Source of the DNA: Ferruginibacter sp.
Lineage (GTDB): Bacteria > Bacteroidota > Bacteroidia > Chitinophagales > Chitinophagaceae
Direction of reading: 5' to 3'
DNA length: 63,793 nucleotides
NCBI GenBank assembly: GCA_030831945.1
Contig: JAURKC010000024.1
Coordinates: 1 to 63,793, forward strand
The number at the start of each line of letters is the position of its first letter. The first letter of the stretch is position 1. The translations under genes were made by a program, and so were the position numbers. The notes beneath the pieces were generated by a model. The model made no database searches, had not been told where the DNA came from, and was given only the letters and a program-made list of their open reading frames with translations. Below are positions 53,196 through 63,475 of the stretch, one piece after another.

Positions 53196-54689
53196 ATGGC
53201 AACAATAAATAACTCCCCAGCTAAAAGTAAATCCAACAGATTTTTCGGTGAAGGTCTCACTTTCGATGATGTATTGCTGATGCCAGCATACTCCCAAGTA
53301 CTCCCCCGTGAAGTAAATATCAGTACCCAACTTACCAAAACCATTACCCTGCATGTACCCATGTTGAGTGCTGCGATGGATACAGTTACTGAGGCACAAC
53401 TGGCGATTGCATTGGCAAGAGAGGGCGGACTAGGTATTCTCCATAAAAATATGAGTATTAGTCAACAGGCTGATCAAGTGAGAAGGGTAAAGAGAAGTGA
53501 GAATGGTTTGATATTAGATCCTGTTACGCTATCACCAGATGCTACTATCGGTGAAGCAATCCATATGATGCGAGATAATAAGATTGGTGGTATACCGATC
53601 GTAAATAAAAGCAATCTTTTGGTAGGTATTTTAACAAATAGGGATATACGCCTAGAAACCAATTTCAAAGAAAAGGTAAGTTCTGTAATGACAAAAGAGA
53701 ATCTCATTACTGCACCTGAAGGAACTAATTTAAAAAAGGCAGAACTAATTTTCAAGAAAAATAAAATAGAAAAATTACCTGTTGTTAATAAATCAGGCGA
53801 ACTAATTGGCTTGATTACTTTCAGTGATATTTTAAAATTAAAATCTCATCCTCATGCAGTAAAAGATTCATTCGGAAGACTGCTTGTTGGTGCGGGTGTT
53901 GGTATTACCAAAGATACCCTTGACAGAGTTGCCGCCTTACATCATGCAGGCGTTGACGTTATTTGTTTAGATAGCGCTCATGGACATACCAAAGGAGTGA
54001 TGGACGCATTAAAACAAATCAAAAAAACTTTTAAAGGTATTCAGGTAATTGCTGGTAATGTAGGCACAGCAGCTGGTGCATTAGCGCTTGCCAACGCAGG
54101 TGCTGATGCTGTAAAAGTAGGTATTGGACCAGGCTCTATCTGCACTACTCGAATTGTTGCAGGTACCGGAGTACCTCAAATTACTGCAGTAATGGAAGCA
54201 GCGGCTGCATTAAAAAATAAAAACGTTGGCATCATCAGCGATGGTGGTATTCGATATACAGGAGATATGGTAAAGGCACTAGCCGCTGGAGCTAGCTGTG
54301 TAATGATGGGAAATGTTTTTGCAGGAACAGAAGAAAGTCCTGGCGAAACGATTATTTATGAAGGACGTCGTTTTAAACAATACAGAGGTATGGGTTCCTT
54401 AGGTGCAATGGCTCAAGGTAGCAGCGATCGTTATTTTCAAGATGTAGAAGCGGATATCAAAAAATTTGTACCTGAGGGCATTGAAGGAAGAGTAGCCTTT
54501 AAAGGACCATTAAAAGAAATCGTTCATCAATATATTGGTGGCTTAAGAGCAGGCATGGGTTACTGTGGTGCCAATACAATCAAGGCATTGCAAAACGCTA
54601 CTTTTGTTAAAATAACCAATGCGGGTATGAAAGAAAGTCATGCACACGATATCGCTATCACAAAAGAAGCGCCTAACTACAGTCGCTAA
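53196..54689 (+). CDS. guaB: IMP dehydrogenase
   Basis: The protein is 497 residues from ATG 53196; a GTG at 53166 lies within the promoter and is rejected. It has the TIM barrel with [17 protein letters not shown] near the start, two CBS domains (about 105-225), the catalytic loop [18 protein letters not shown] with the active-site Cys, and [17 protein letters not shown] followed by the flap ending GMGSLGAM. It oxidises IMP to XMP with NAD+, the committed step of GMP synthesis. It probably has a leaderless or near-leaderless mRNA. Confidence 0.95.
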   Translation: MATINNSPAKSKSNRFFGEGLTFDDVLLMPAYSQVLPREVNISTQLTKTITLHVPMLSAAMDTVTEAQLAIALAREGGLGILHKNMSISQQADQVRRVKRSENGLILDPVTLSPDATIGEAIHMMRDNKIGGIPIVNKSNLLVGILTNRDIRLETNFKEKVSSVMTKENLITAPEGTNLKKAELIFKKNKIEKLPVVNKSGELIGLITFSDILKLKSHPHAVKDSFGRLLVGAGVGITKDTLDRVAALHHAGVDVICLDSAHGHTKGVMDALKQIKKTFKGIQVIAGNVGTAAGALALANAGADAVKVGIGPGSICTTRIVAGTGVPQITAVMEAAAALKNKNVGIISDGGIRYTGDMVKALAAGASCVMMGNVFAGTEESPGETIIYEGRRFKQYRGMGSLGAMAQGSSDRYFQDVEADIKKFVPEGIEGRVAFKGPLKEIVHQYIGGLRAGMGYCGANTIKALQNATFVKITNAGMKESHAHDIAITKEAPNYSR

Positions 54690-54739
54690 TATTTTGTAAA
54701 GCAGCTAATCGAAAAGATGAAAAGGTTTTAAGTAATACC

Positions 54740-55960
54740 ATGAAAAAAAAGCTATCTCAACCAGCTTGCTTAGTGCTTGAACTCGCCTCCACTTTTATTT
54801 CAAAAAAAGTAGCGCCGAGACTTTTTTTCATTTTTATATTTTTTCAAATTCAGTTTTCTTCTCTTGCGCAAGATTCATCGCATATTAGAATTTCATTACT
54901 TACCTGTACTCCCGGAGAAGAACTCTATTCCACTTTTGGTCACACTGCCATTCGTATTACAGATAGTATCAGCTTGACGGACTACGTTTTCAACTATGGA
55001 ACTTTCAATTTTGAAGACGATGGGTTTTACACAAAATTTATCCGAGGCAAACTATTATACTATTTATCTGCAGAGAATTTTTCAGATTTTAAATTTGCTT
55101 ACCAAGCTGAAAACAGAGGGATAACCGAGCAACTGCTTAACCTAGATGCCGAAGAAAAGATCGCATTAAAACAGGCGCTGTATGAAAATGTAAAAGAGAA
55201 AAACAGGTATTATCAATACGATTTCTTTTTTGATAATTGTACTTCTAGAGCAAGGGATATGCTGGTAAAATATAAAAAAAATCATCCCACCTTTCAGCCA
55301 GTTATGCCCAAGGGTACTAGCTTTCGACAAGCAATACATTTATATCTTGACAAGAATGAAAAAGACTGGAGCAAACTAGGTATTGACTTACTACTGGGAG
55401 CTCCTACCGATGCTATCATGTCAACAGCTCATTCCCAATTTCTTCCTGATAATTTAATGAAGTCATTAGATAGCAGCAATCAATCAACACCTTTGGTGAT
55501 CGCAACAAAAAACTTATATCCAATAACTGAACAAAAGGAAGAAAGTTCGCTACTTACCCCCTTATTCATTTTCTCCTTATTATTTACTTGCATTTTATTA
55601 ATGAGTTTTTCTTCGAACCATTGGGTAAAAATATTTTTACAGGGATTTGATGGCGTCTTCTTTTTTTTAATTGGCTCGCTAGGCATCCTGCTAATTTTCA
55701 TGTGGTGGGGAACAGATCACTCCATGACAAAAAATAATTACAACTTACTATGGGCATGGCCAACTAATATTATTGCTGCATTTTTATTCTCTAGTCAAAA
55801 AAAATGGGTACAAAAATATTTTGGTTTACAAGCTGCAGCCTTATTATTGTTACTAATTGGCTGGTTCTTTTTACCACAGCAATTGAATACTTCTCTTATT
55901 CCAATGGTATTATTAATGATTGTTAGAAGTGCTAAAAAATATATAAAGTCCTCGGTGTAA
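54740..55960 (+). CDS. DUF4105 domain membrane protein
   Basis: The 406-residue protein has a long N-terminal signal segment ending SSLAQ (residue ~44) and a DUF4105 (Lnb N-terminal periplasmic-like) domain: GEELYSTFGHTAIRI (about 57-71), FNYGTFNFEDDGFYTKFIRG, and the putative catalytic YDFFFDNCTSRARD. Five or so membrane helices follow in the C-terminal third, after about residue 275. The His and Cys/Asn residues in these motifs suggest a cysteine-type amidase or peptidase fold (inference). It starts 50 nt after guaB and may be partly cotranscribed. Confidence 0.82.
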   Translation: MKKKLSQPACLVLELASTFISKKVAPRLFFIFIFFQIQFSSLAQDSSHIRISLLTCTPGEELYSTFGHTAIRITDSISLTDYVFNYGTFNFEDDGFYTKFIRGKLLYYLSAENFSDFKFAYQAENRGITEQLLNLDAEEKIALKQALYENVKEKNRYYQYDFFFDNCTSRARDMLVKYKKNHPTFQPVMPKGTSFRQAIHLYLDKNEKDWSKLGIDLLLGAPTDAIMSTAHSQFLPDNLMKSLDSSNQSTPLVIATKNLYPITEQKEESSLLTPLFIFSLLFTCILLMSFSSNHWVKIFLQGFDGVFFFLIGSLGILLIFMWWGTDHSMTKNNYNLLWAWPTNIIAAFLFSSQKKWVQKYFGLQAAALLLLLIGWFFLPQQLNTSLIPMVLLMIVRSAKKYIKSSV

Positions 55961-56000
55961 TTTAGCCGTCTATTCATTTAATCACTACAGAATAATCACA

Positions 56001-56825
56001 TTGACAGATAATAAAATACTATATCAACAGTCCACTATTTATTACCGAAGTGTAGGAAAAGGTAAAAAAGTAATGCTTTTGCATGGCTTTGCGGAGGATG
56101 GAAGAATCTGGGATAATCAGATTGACTTTTTGAAAAAAGATTTTCGATTACTCATTCCTGATATCCCAGGCAGTGGACAATCGGAATTTATTAAGAATGG
56201 AAATATTGCCATCTATGCAGATGTAATCAGAGCCATCTTAACCGACGATTTTAAAAAAGAAGGAAATACTGGGCCAGAAGAAGTCACCCTCATTGGTCAT
56301 AGTATGGGAGGCTATATAGCGCTAGCATTTGCAGAAAAATACCCAAAACAGCTTGCTTCATTTGGTCTTTTTCATTCCACTGCATTTGCCGATAATGAGG
56401 ATAAAAAAATGGCTAGAAAAAAAGCAATACAATTTATTGAAGAACATGGAAGCTTCCCATTTTTACAAACTAGTATACCGGGACTATTCACCGAGACATT
56501 TGCAGAAGAACACACCCTAGTGGTAAATGAATTGATCAACCAATCAAAAGGATTTAATCCCTCATCGCTCATACAATATTATGAGGCAATGATGGAACGC
56601 CCGGACAGCACTAGAATATTAAAAGAATTTAAAAAACCTATTCTTTTTATAATCGGCGAAAAAGATACTATCATTCCATTACAAAGCAGTCTTCAGCAAT
56701 GTTATCTTCCCGCACAAGCCTATGTCCATATTTTAAAAAATTCAGCTCATATGGGAATGTTGGAAGAAACTGATAAGTCAACTGAAATAGTTTATAATTT
56801 TTTGAAAGAGCATGGAAATGGCTGA
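56001..56825 (+). CDS. Alpha/beta hydrolase
   Basis: The 274-residue protein starts at TTG 56001; there is no ATG before the core fold, and TTG gives the expected short N-terminal strand (STIYYRSVGKGKKVMLLHGF). It has the oxyanion HGF motif, the nucleophile elbow GHSMGG (Ser about 99), Asp in IIGEKDTIIP (about 220), and His in LKNSAHMGMLEE (about 250). It is a typical cytoplasmic serine hydrolase; the substrate is unknown. The rare start codon suggests low expression. Confidence 0.85.
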   Translation: MTDNKILYQQSTIYYRSVGKGKKVMLLHGFAEDGRIWDNQIDFLKKDFRLLIPDIPGSGQSEFIKNGNIAIYADVIRAILTDDFKKEGNTGPEEVTLIGHSMGGYIALAFAEKYPKQLASFGLFHSTAFADNEDKKMARKKAIQFIEEHGSFPFLQTSIPGLFTETFAEEHTLVVNELINQSKGFNPSSLIQYYEAMMERPDSTRILKEFKKPILFIIGEKDTIIPLQSSLQQCYLPAQAYVHILKNSAHMGMLEETDKSTEIVYNFLKEHGNG

Positions 56826-56940
56826 AGGCAATATCAAAACCATTCATACCGCTGGGATTAGCATTAGTACAGAATAAAAATATAATTCTCCTATTAGCTT
56901 ACCACTTATCAGAAAAAAGTGCTCAATTAGTTCCCTTCAT

Positions 56941-56948
56941 TAACTTTG
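56941..56948 (+). promoter_or_regulatory. -7 promoter element of the DUF5916 gene
   Basis: TAACTTTG is a perfect TAnnTTTG match, about 117 nt before the ATG. It lacks a recognisable -33 box. Confidence 0.4.
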
Positions 56949-57065
56949 CCGAATAAACTATAAAAATCGATTAAAGTTATTTACTATTTCTTTATAAAAA
57001 ACCTAATTGAAAAGTTACTCAATGCGGAATACCAATCTCACATTGAATGATAAAAAGCATATTTC

Positions 57066-59291
57066 ATGTTCATAAAAATTAATTCAGTTTTACTCTTACT
57101 GCTTTTTTCTTTTCTTAGTGTGTCTTCACAAAACAACTTAAATTTTCAAGAAAAGTTTAAACTAAATATTAGCAAAGCATCTTCTAAAATAAAAATTGAT
57201 GGCTTATTAGATGAAGAAACTTGGAAGACAGCCGAACAGACCAGTGACTTTTGGAAAAAGTGGCCTAATGATGATGGACGTCCAGCTCGACAGACTTATG
57301 TAAAGATGAGTTATGATGATCAATACCTTTATATTGGAATAAAAGCAATTGACACCAACTATTATGTTGTGCAATCATTGAAGAGAGATCAGGGATTTTT
57401 TTCAAGTGATGCAGTAGCCATCGCCATAGACCCAGTCAATCAAAAAACTAATGGATTTATTTTTGGTTTAACACCCTATAATGTCCAATCAGAAGATCTA
57501 GTTGGAAATGGACAAAGCAGTGGAGAATTAAGTTTCAGCTGGGACAACAAATGGTTTTCAGCAACTACTCGCTATCCAAACTATTGGATAGCAGAAATTG
57601 CTATTCCCTTCAAGACCCTTCGATTTAAAGAAGGAAAGACTAAATGGGGAATCAACTTTTTAAGAAATGATGTAAAAAATAATGAATTCTCTAGTTGGAC
57701 CAAAATGCCTACCAACTTTCCTTTTTATGATTTTGGATATGCTGGTTTACTCAATTGGAATACGCCTCCCCCAGCACCTGGCACTAATATATCTACTATT
57801 CCCTATGTATCTAGTTTACAATCTTCTGATAAAGAAGCTAACCAACCATGGTCTGGAAAATTGAATGGGGGTTTTGATTCAAAGATTGCGCTTTCCTCTT
57901 CTTTAAATATGGACCTTACTGTCAATCCTGATTTTTCACAGGTGGAGGCAGACCAACAAGTTACCAACCTTACCAGATTCAATATTTTTTTTCCTGAAAA
58001 AAGAACTTTCTTTTTAGAGAATGATGACTTGTTTTCAAATTTTGGTATTCCCCCAATTCGGCCATTTTACTCAAGAACAATTGGACTGGACAATAATGGA
58101 AATAGAATACCCATTTTAGCGGGTGTTCGCATCAGTGGAAATATTACTAAAAAAATGAGGGTGGGACTGATGAATATGCAAACCCTTGCAAAAAATGATG
58201 CAGCAGCTCAAAATTACACCGCCTTTACTTTTAATCATCAGGTACAATCCAGATCCTCTGTAACAGGCTATTTTTTTAATCGCCAAGGAATAGAAGATAA
58301 GGATCACCGATTTAAAAATCCATTAGACAAATTTGGAAGAAATGTTGGAGTAGAATATAATTTCCTAGATATTACTGGTAAATGGAATGCATGGAGTGGC
58401 CATCATTTATCGTTTAAAGACGGGATTAAAAATCCTGGATATTATACCAATACTGGTGGTGGCTATTTTTCGAAAGAATGGAATTTAATTTTTGATCTTA
58501 CTCAAATTAGCGAAAAATATTATACCGATATGGGATTCATCAGCCGCATCGAAAATTATGATGCCCTTTTGGATACTACTACCAGACTCGGATACAAGCA
58601 AATATTCAATGAAATATCGCATATATTTTATCCGAAAAAAGGAAAGGTTACTCAAATTAAACTTAGCACATCCAATATTATTTTTTTAACCCCTAGCCTT
58701 AATTTTAATGAAAGCATTCATGAGTTAAAACTTGGATTTACTTTCAGAAATACGTCCTATTTGATGCTAGGTTCTTCTTACAATGCAAATAATTTACTAT
58801 TTAATACTTCTTTTACCGATAAACTTCCCATCCCTCCTGGAAAATACAGTGCAGGATCGGGTTCCATTACCTATGGATCAGATATCAAAAAGAAAATATC
58901 ATACACTGCTACTTTAACAGAAGGAAAATTTTTCAATGGCTCTATGCTCCAGTATGAATTAATAACTAAATATAGAGTGCAGCCTTGGGGTAATTTTGCA
59001 ATGAGCTTTCAACAAACTAAATTAACCTTTCCTGAAATATATGGATCAAGTAATCTTTTTTTAATTGCTCCAAGAATAGAAATAAATTTCTCCAACAACT
59101 TATCATGGTCTACTTTTTTACAATATAATAATCAGCGAAATAATTTTAATATCAATAGCAAAATTCAATGGCGGTATAAACCTATGAGCGATATATTTTT
59201 AGTGTATAGTGACAATTATTTTACAGACCCCAACTTGAAAAATAAGAACAGGGCCTTGGTCTTTAAAATGAATTACTGGCTCAATCTATAA
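57066..59291 (+). CDS. DUF5916 domain protein with CBM9-like N-terminus
   Basis: The 741-residue protein has a signal peptide (ending VSSQ), then a carbohydrate-binding family 9-like domain (KIDGLLDEETWKTAEQTSDF, YDDQYLYIGIKAID, AEIAIPFKTLRF, about 38-225). The DUF5916 beta-barrel follows: VNPDFSQVEADQQVTNLTRF and FFPEKRTFFLEN are its hallmark, around 295-325. It is probably an outer-membrane protein. Family members are widespread in Bacteroidota and often annotated as hydrolases without proof. It stands as a single transcription unit. Confidence 0.88.
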   Translation: MFIKINSVLLLLLFSFLSVSSQNNLNFQEKFKLNISKASSKIKIDGLLDEETWKTAEQTSDFWKKWPNDDGRPARQTYVKMSYDDQYLYIGIKAIDTNYYVVQSLKRDQGFFSSDAVAIAIDPVNQKTNGFIFGLTPYNVQSEDLVGNGQSSGELSFSWDNKWFSATTRYPNYWIAEIAIPFKTLRFKEGKTKWGINFLRNDVKNNEFSSWTKMPTNFPFYDFGYAGLLNWNTPPPAPGTNISTIPYVSSLQSSDKEANQPWSGKLNGGFDSKIALSSSLNMDLTVNPDFSQVEADQQVTNLTRFNIFFPEKRTFFLENDDLFSNFGIPPIRPFYSRTIGLDNNGNRIPILAGVRISGNITKKMRVGLMNMQTLAKNDAAAQNYTAFTFNHQVQSRSSVTGYFFNRQGIEDKDHRFKNPLDKFGRNVGVEYNFLDITGKWNAWSGHHLSFKDGIKNPGYYTNTGGGYFSKEWNLIFDLTQISEKYYTDMGFISRIENYDALLDTTTRLGYKQIFNEISHIFYPKKGKVTQIKLSTSNIIFLTPSLNFNESIHELKLGFTFRNTSYLMLGSSYNANNLLFNTSFTDKLPIPPGKYSAGSGSITYGSDIKKKISYTATLTEGKFFNGSMLQYELITKYRVQPWGNFAMSFQQTKLTFPEIYGSSNLFLIAPRIEINFSNNLSWSTFLQYNNQRNNFNINSKIQWRYKPMSDIFLVYSDNYFTDPNLKNKNRALVFKMNYWLNL

Positions 59292-59476
59292 AAAATAGTA
59301 GGCAGTTTTATTAAACTCGCTGCTAGTGAAATCCAATGCTATCCAATCATTCATTAGCTCAGCCAGGTAAAAACAGCAAAAGAGTGGGAATAAATTCAAT
59401 TTTTAACATAAATCAGTTGCCAGAAGAGGAGGTTTTTGGCTAATTTTATGAAGAGTATTTGATCATTTAGCTGATT

Positions 59477-62110
59477 ATGAAGAAGTTTATACTTTCACTT
59501 ATTTTATTTTTTTCACTCTTCAATGCTTTTGCAGCGCATATTAAAGGGGGCTTCTTCACGTATGAATATCTCGGGCCTGGCATCGCAAATACTGACTACT
59601 CTAGATATAAGATTTCATTGACTGTATACATGAGTTGCAATCCTAGTGCTGGGCAGCTCACCCCTCAAATCAATTTCAGCATTTTTGAACAAGGGTTCAG
59701 TACTTTAGTAGCTAATCCTGCAGTAACCATCACTAGGCAATATAACCTTTTCAAAGAAACCGATGAACCTTGTATCTCCCTTGACCAGCGAGGATGTTAT
59801 TATACAGTAGTCATCTACGAACTGAATAGCATAGAGTTGGCACCTTCTACAGTTGGTTACACCATCAGCTATCAACGATGTTGCAGGATTGCCAATATGC
59901 AAAATGTAACTAACTCTGATGCAGTTGGAAATACCTACTCGATTTCAATTCCAGGTACTAGTTCGATGGTACCGAATGCATTCAAAAATAATAGTCCGAA
60001 TTTTCCCATCAATGACACGGGAGTAGTATGTGGTGGATCCTATTTCGAATACCCTTTTTCAGTTACTGATAAAGATGGAGATCAGCTGACTTATTCTCTA
60101 TGCTCAGCATTCATAGGCGGTTCAACCACTATGCCTTCGCCCAATCCCGCTGCTTCACCCCCCTATCCTGAAGTATTTTATAGCTCTCCCTATACTGGAA
60201 GCAGACCGATGGGACCCAATGTTACCATCAACCCCGTAACAGGATTAATAAGTGGTGTATCACCCTTGCCTAATACTACAGGCGGTGAATTTGTAATTAC
60301 AGTTTGTGTTACTGAAACAAGAGGAGGAAAATATTTAAGTGAAACCAGAAAGGAGCTGCACATCCAAGTAAAAGATTGCGCACCTGTGCTGGCTAAATTA
60401 GCTCCCAAACCTATCACCTGTGATGGATTTGCTGTTAATTTTTCTAACTCAGCTTTTAACCCTTCCGGTACTTTATTCAACTGGGATTTTGGAAATCCAT
60501 TATCTGGTCTAGACAATAACAGTACTTTATCTGACCCCGTTCATATCTTCAGTGATACTGGTGTTTATAAAGTAAAGCTGAATATTTCATTAGGCGGATT
60601 TTGTGCCAATTCGGATTCAATGATTGTAAGAGTTTATCCTGGTTTTTTTCCAGATTTTAAAGCAGATGGACCCTTCTGTAAAGGAATACCCTTTAAGTTT
60701 ACAGATCTTACCACCACCAAATATGGCGTCACTACTGGATGGCGATGGAATTTTGGTAATACTGCAGTTAACAATGACACTAGTAATTTAAAAAATCCTA
60801 CCTATACTTATGTTAATACAGGAAACTATATTGCACAACTAATGGTGAGCAATACATTTGGATGTTCCGATATAGTAAAGAAAAATATTAAAATAGTTGA
60901 TGGTCCTGATCTTGGTCTGAATACCCATGATACGCTCATTTGTTCGATAGATACCATACAATTAAAAACAAGTACAATCGGAAATTATGTATGGAGTCCA
61001 AATTATAATATTAGCAGCCTAAGCTCCGCTAACCCATTGATAAGTCCAGATACTGCTACTAAATATTATGTTAGTTTTAGTGATGCTGATGGTTGTAAAA
61101 ACACTGATTCTGTTTTTGTAGATGTAAAACCATTTGCAACCATCAATCTAGGAAATGATACTACTGTTTGCTCACCTGATGGATTTAAAATGAATACCAT
61201 CAGTGATGCGCTAAATTTTGTTTGGACTCCTGCCACCTATTTAAGTAGCAGCACTATAAAAAATCCTATCGTTACTTCTTCTGCTCCTTCTATCACTTAC
61301 ACCGTTGTTGGAAATATTGGTAAATGCCAGAGTCAAGATCAAATAACAATCAAAACAGCGCCCACTCCAATTGCCGATGCGGGAAAAGATACCATCATTT
61401 GTTTTGGTGATCCGGCGCTACTTCAAGCCACAGGAGGTAGTATTTACACTTGGACGCCCACCCAATATTTGACCGCCAGCAATATCGCTAATCCTAAAGT
61501 TATTGGACTTCCATCAGCCACTCAATTTAAGGTAGTGGTAAGTGATACTTTAGGATGTATTAAAACTTCCATTGACAGTGTCATCGTATCGGTAGATGCA
61601 ATTTTTCAAGCTTATGCAGGTAGAGATACTTCAGTCGTAATCAATGAGCCCGTAGCTTTAAATGGAACAGGCGGTGTTACCTATCTATGGCAGCCTGCTA
61701 CCTGGTTAAGCAACCCTACTATTGCCAATCCAATAGCCACACCAAAAGAAAATATTACCTATCAATTAACTGCCATAAGTAAAGGCGGATGTAAGGCGAT
61801 GGATGAAATTCAAATAAATGTTTATAAAATTGCACCTGGATTTTATGTACCTAGTGGATTTACTCCGAACAATGATGGTAATAATGATGTTATAAGACCC
61901 ATCTTGATGGGAATGCGATCGCTCAAATTATTTAGAATATATAATAGATGGGGGCAACTCTTATTTACCACCTCAGAAAAAGGAAAAGGATGGGATGGCA
62001 CTTTTAAAGGAAGCCAACAAGACCCTGGTACCTTTGTATGGATGGCAGAGGGTGTAACCTATTTAGGAGAAAATTTAAAAAAGCAGGGCACAGTTGTCCT
62101 ACTTAGATAA
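59477..62110 (+). CDS. PKD-domain protein with gliding-motility-type (CHU_C) T9SS domain
   Basis: The 877-residue protein has a signal peptide (ending AFAA) and an N-terminal region with paired cysteines (CNPSAGQLTP, RCCRIANMQN), as in Bacteroidota surface proteins that begin HIKGGFFTYEYLG. At least two PKD domains follow (FNWDFGNPLSG, GWRWNFGNTAVN), then repeated Ig-like segments with the wording YVWSPNYNISSLSSANPLIS. The C-terminal type B sorting domain reads VPSGFTPNNDGNNDVIRP ... IYNRWGQLLF ... GWDGTFKG. It is exported by the T9SS and likely sits on the cell surface as an adhesin. Confidence 0.9.
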   Translation: MKKFILSLILFFSLFNAFAAHIKGGFFTYEYLGPGIANTDYSRYKISLTVYMSCNPSAGQLTPQINFSIFEQGFSTLVANPAVTITRQYNLFKETDEPCISLDQRGCYYTVVIYELNSIELAPSTVGYTISYQRCCRIANMQNVTNSDAVGNTYSISIPGTSSMVPNAFKNNSPNFPINDTGVVCGGSYFEYPFSVTDKDGDQLTYSLCSAFIGGSTTMPSPNPAASPPYPEVFYSSPYTGSRPMGPNVTINPVTGLISGVSPLPNTTGGEFVITVCVTETRGGKYLSETRKELHIQVKDCAPVLAKLAPKPITCDGFAVNFSNSAFNPSGTLFNWDFGNPLSGLDNNSTLSDPVHIFSDTGVYKVKLNISLGGFCANSDSMIVRVYPGFFPDFKADGPFCKGIPFKFTDLTTTKYGVTTGWRWNFGNTAVNNDTSNLKNPTYTYVNTGNYIAQLMVSNTFGCSDIVKKNIKIVDGPDLGLNTHDTLICSIDTIQLKTSTIGNYVWSPNYNISSLSSANPLISPDTATKYYVSFSDADGCKNTDSVFVDVKPFATINLGNDTTVCSPDGFKMNTISDALNFVWTPATYLSSSTIKNPIVTSSAPSITYTVVGNIGKCQSQDQITIKTAPTPIADAGKDTIICFGDPALLQATGGSIYTWTPTQYLTASNIANPKVIGLPSATQFKVVVSDTLGCIKTSIDSVIVSVDAIFQAYAGRDTSVVINEPVALNGTGGVTYLWQPATWLSNPTIANPIATPKENITYQLTAISKGGCKAMDEIQINVYKIAPGFYVPSGFTPNNDGNNDVIRPILMGMRSLKLFRIYNRWGQLLFTTSEKGKGWDGTFKGSQQDPGTFVWMAEGVTYLGENLKKQGTVVLLR

Positions 62111-62166
62111 TTAATGAATGAATTTTAATTGATTACAGGTCATTCGAAATAAAGTAATTATAACAG

Positions 62167-62928
62167 ATGAATAAAACGGTATTAATTACAGGTGCTACTT
62201 CAGGAATTGGAGAAGCTTGTGCAAAAAAATATGCTGCTGATGGAGATCGATTGATACTAACCGGCCGTAGAGCAGATCGATTAAACGATTTGAAAAAAGC
62301 ATTGGAAAAAAATTTCTCCTCAGAAGTACTTGCCTTAGTTTTTGATGTTCAAGATAAAAAAGCAGTAGACAAAAATTTAGGTACTTTACCTGCCGAATGG
62401 CAAAAGATTGATTTGTTAATTAACAATGCTGGACTGGCTGCAGGAAAAGATTCATTCGAAAATGCAGACATCAATGACTGGGAAACTATGCTCAATACTA
62501 ATGTGCATGGACTGTTGTATGTTTCCAAACAAATTATACCATTAATGATTGCAAATAAAAAAGGGCATGTAGTAAATATTGGATCGATTGCTGGGAAAGA
62601 GGTATATGAAAATGGCAATGTTTATTGTGCTAGTAAATTTGCTGTGGATGCCATTAGCAAATCAATGCGCATAGATTTACTTAAACATTCTATTAAAGTT
62701 ACCTGCATTCATCCTGGAGCAGTAGAAACAGAATTTTCTCTAGTAAGATTTAAAGGAGATGAAAACAAAGCAGCTGCTACTTATACCGGCATGATTCCAT
62801 TGAATGGAAATGATATTGCAGACAGTATTTTTTACTGCACTCAATTACCTGATCACGTATGCATCAATGAACTAGTTATTACACCCACTCAACAAGCTAA
62901 TGCCTATTATACCTATAGATCACTTTAA
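62167..62928 (+). CDS. SDR family NAD(P)-dependent oxidoreductase (YdfG-like)
   Basis: The 253-residue classical SDR has TGATSGIGEACAKKYA (7-22), LLINNAGLAAG, the catalytic Ser in NIGSIAGKEVYENGN, and YCASKFAVDA. The C-terminal part with HPGAVETEFSLVRFKGD is typical of YdfG-type enzymes that oxidise L-allo-threonine, serine or 3-hydroxypropionate; the exact substrate is unproven. The DUF2147 gene follows after 12 nt, so the two probably share a transcript. Confidence 0.9.
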   Translation: MNKTVLITGATSGIGEACAKKYAADGDRLILTGRRADRLNDLKKALEKNFSSEVLALVFDVQDKKAVDKNLGTLPAEWQKIDLLINNAGLAAGKDSFENADINDWETMLNTNVHGLLYVSKQIIPLMIANKKGHVVNIGSIAGKEVYENGNVYCASKFAVDAISKSMRIDLLKHSIKVTCIHPGAVETEFSLVRFKGDENKAAATYTGMIPLNGNDIADSIFYCTQLPDHVCINELVITPTQQANAYYTYRSL

Positions 62929-62940
62929 ACAAAAACGCAA

Positions 62941-63378
62941 ATGAAAAACCTGATTTTACTAACAATTGGTATCCTAACTACTTTAATTTCTACCGCACAA
63001 AAAGAGGCTGTAGAAAAAGTCTGGTTCAACCCTGAAAAAACTTCTAAAATTCAAATTTATAAAGCGGTAGATGGAAATCTTTACGGCAGAGTCATTTGGC
63101 TAAAGGAACCAAATGACAAAAATGGAAAGCCTAAAACGGATATTCATAATAAAGATGAAAAATTAAGAAGCCAACCAGTCTTGGGTATGGTGATTATTAA
63201 GAAATTTAAAAAAGCAAGTAGTGCCAATGAATACGAAGATGGAACAGTATATGATCCCCTCAGTGGAAAAACCTATTGTGGCACAATGAGTTTAAATGGA
63301 AAAGAATTGAAATTACGTGGATTTATCTGTGGAATTAATTTCGTTGGAAGAACCTCCATTTGGACTTCAGCAGAGTAG
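62941..63378 (+). CDS. DUF2147 family secreted protein
   Basis: The 145-residue protein has a signal peptide (ending STAQ) and one DUF2147 domain: KVWFNPEKTSKIQIYKAVDG, GRVIWLKEPND, LGMVIIKKFKK, GTVYDPLSGKTYCGTM and LKLRGFICGINFVGRT. These are the standard strands of this small exported family, whose function is unknown. It is the last gene before the tandem repeat array at the right edge. Confidence 0.9.
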   Translation: MKNLILLTIGILTTLISTAQKEAVEKVWFNPEKTSKIQIYKAVDGNLYGRVIWLKEPNDKNGKPKTDIHNKDEKLRSQPVLGMVIIKKFKKASSANEYEDGTVYDPLSGKTYCGTMSLNGKELKLRGFICGINFVGRTSIWTSAE

Positions 63379-63475
63379 CAGAAAATACAACTTGCTGAAA
63401 GAAAAATAATAAAAAGCAAATAACCGGCCCTCAAAAAATTTGGGTTAAGCAATTTGACATAATAGTTATTTGAAT

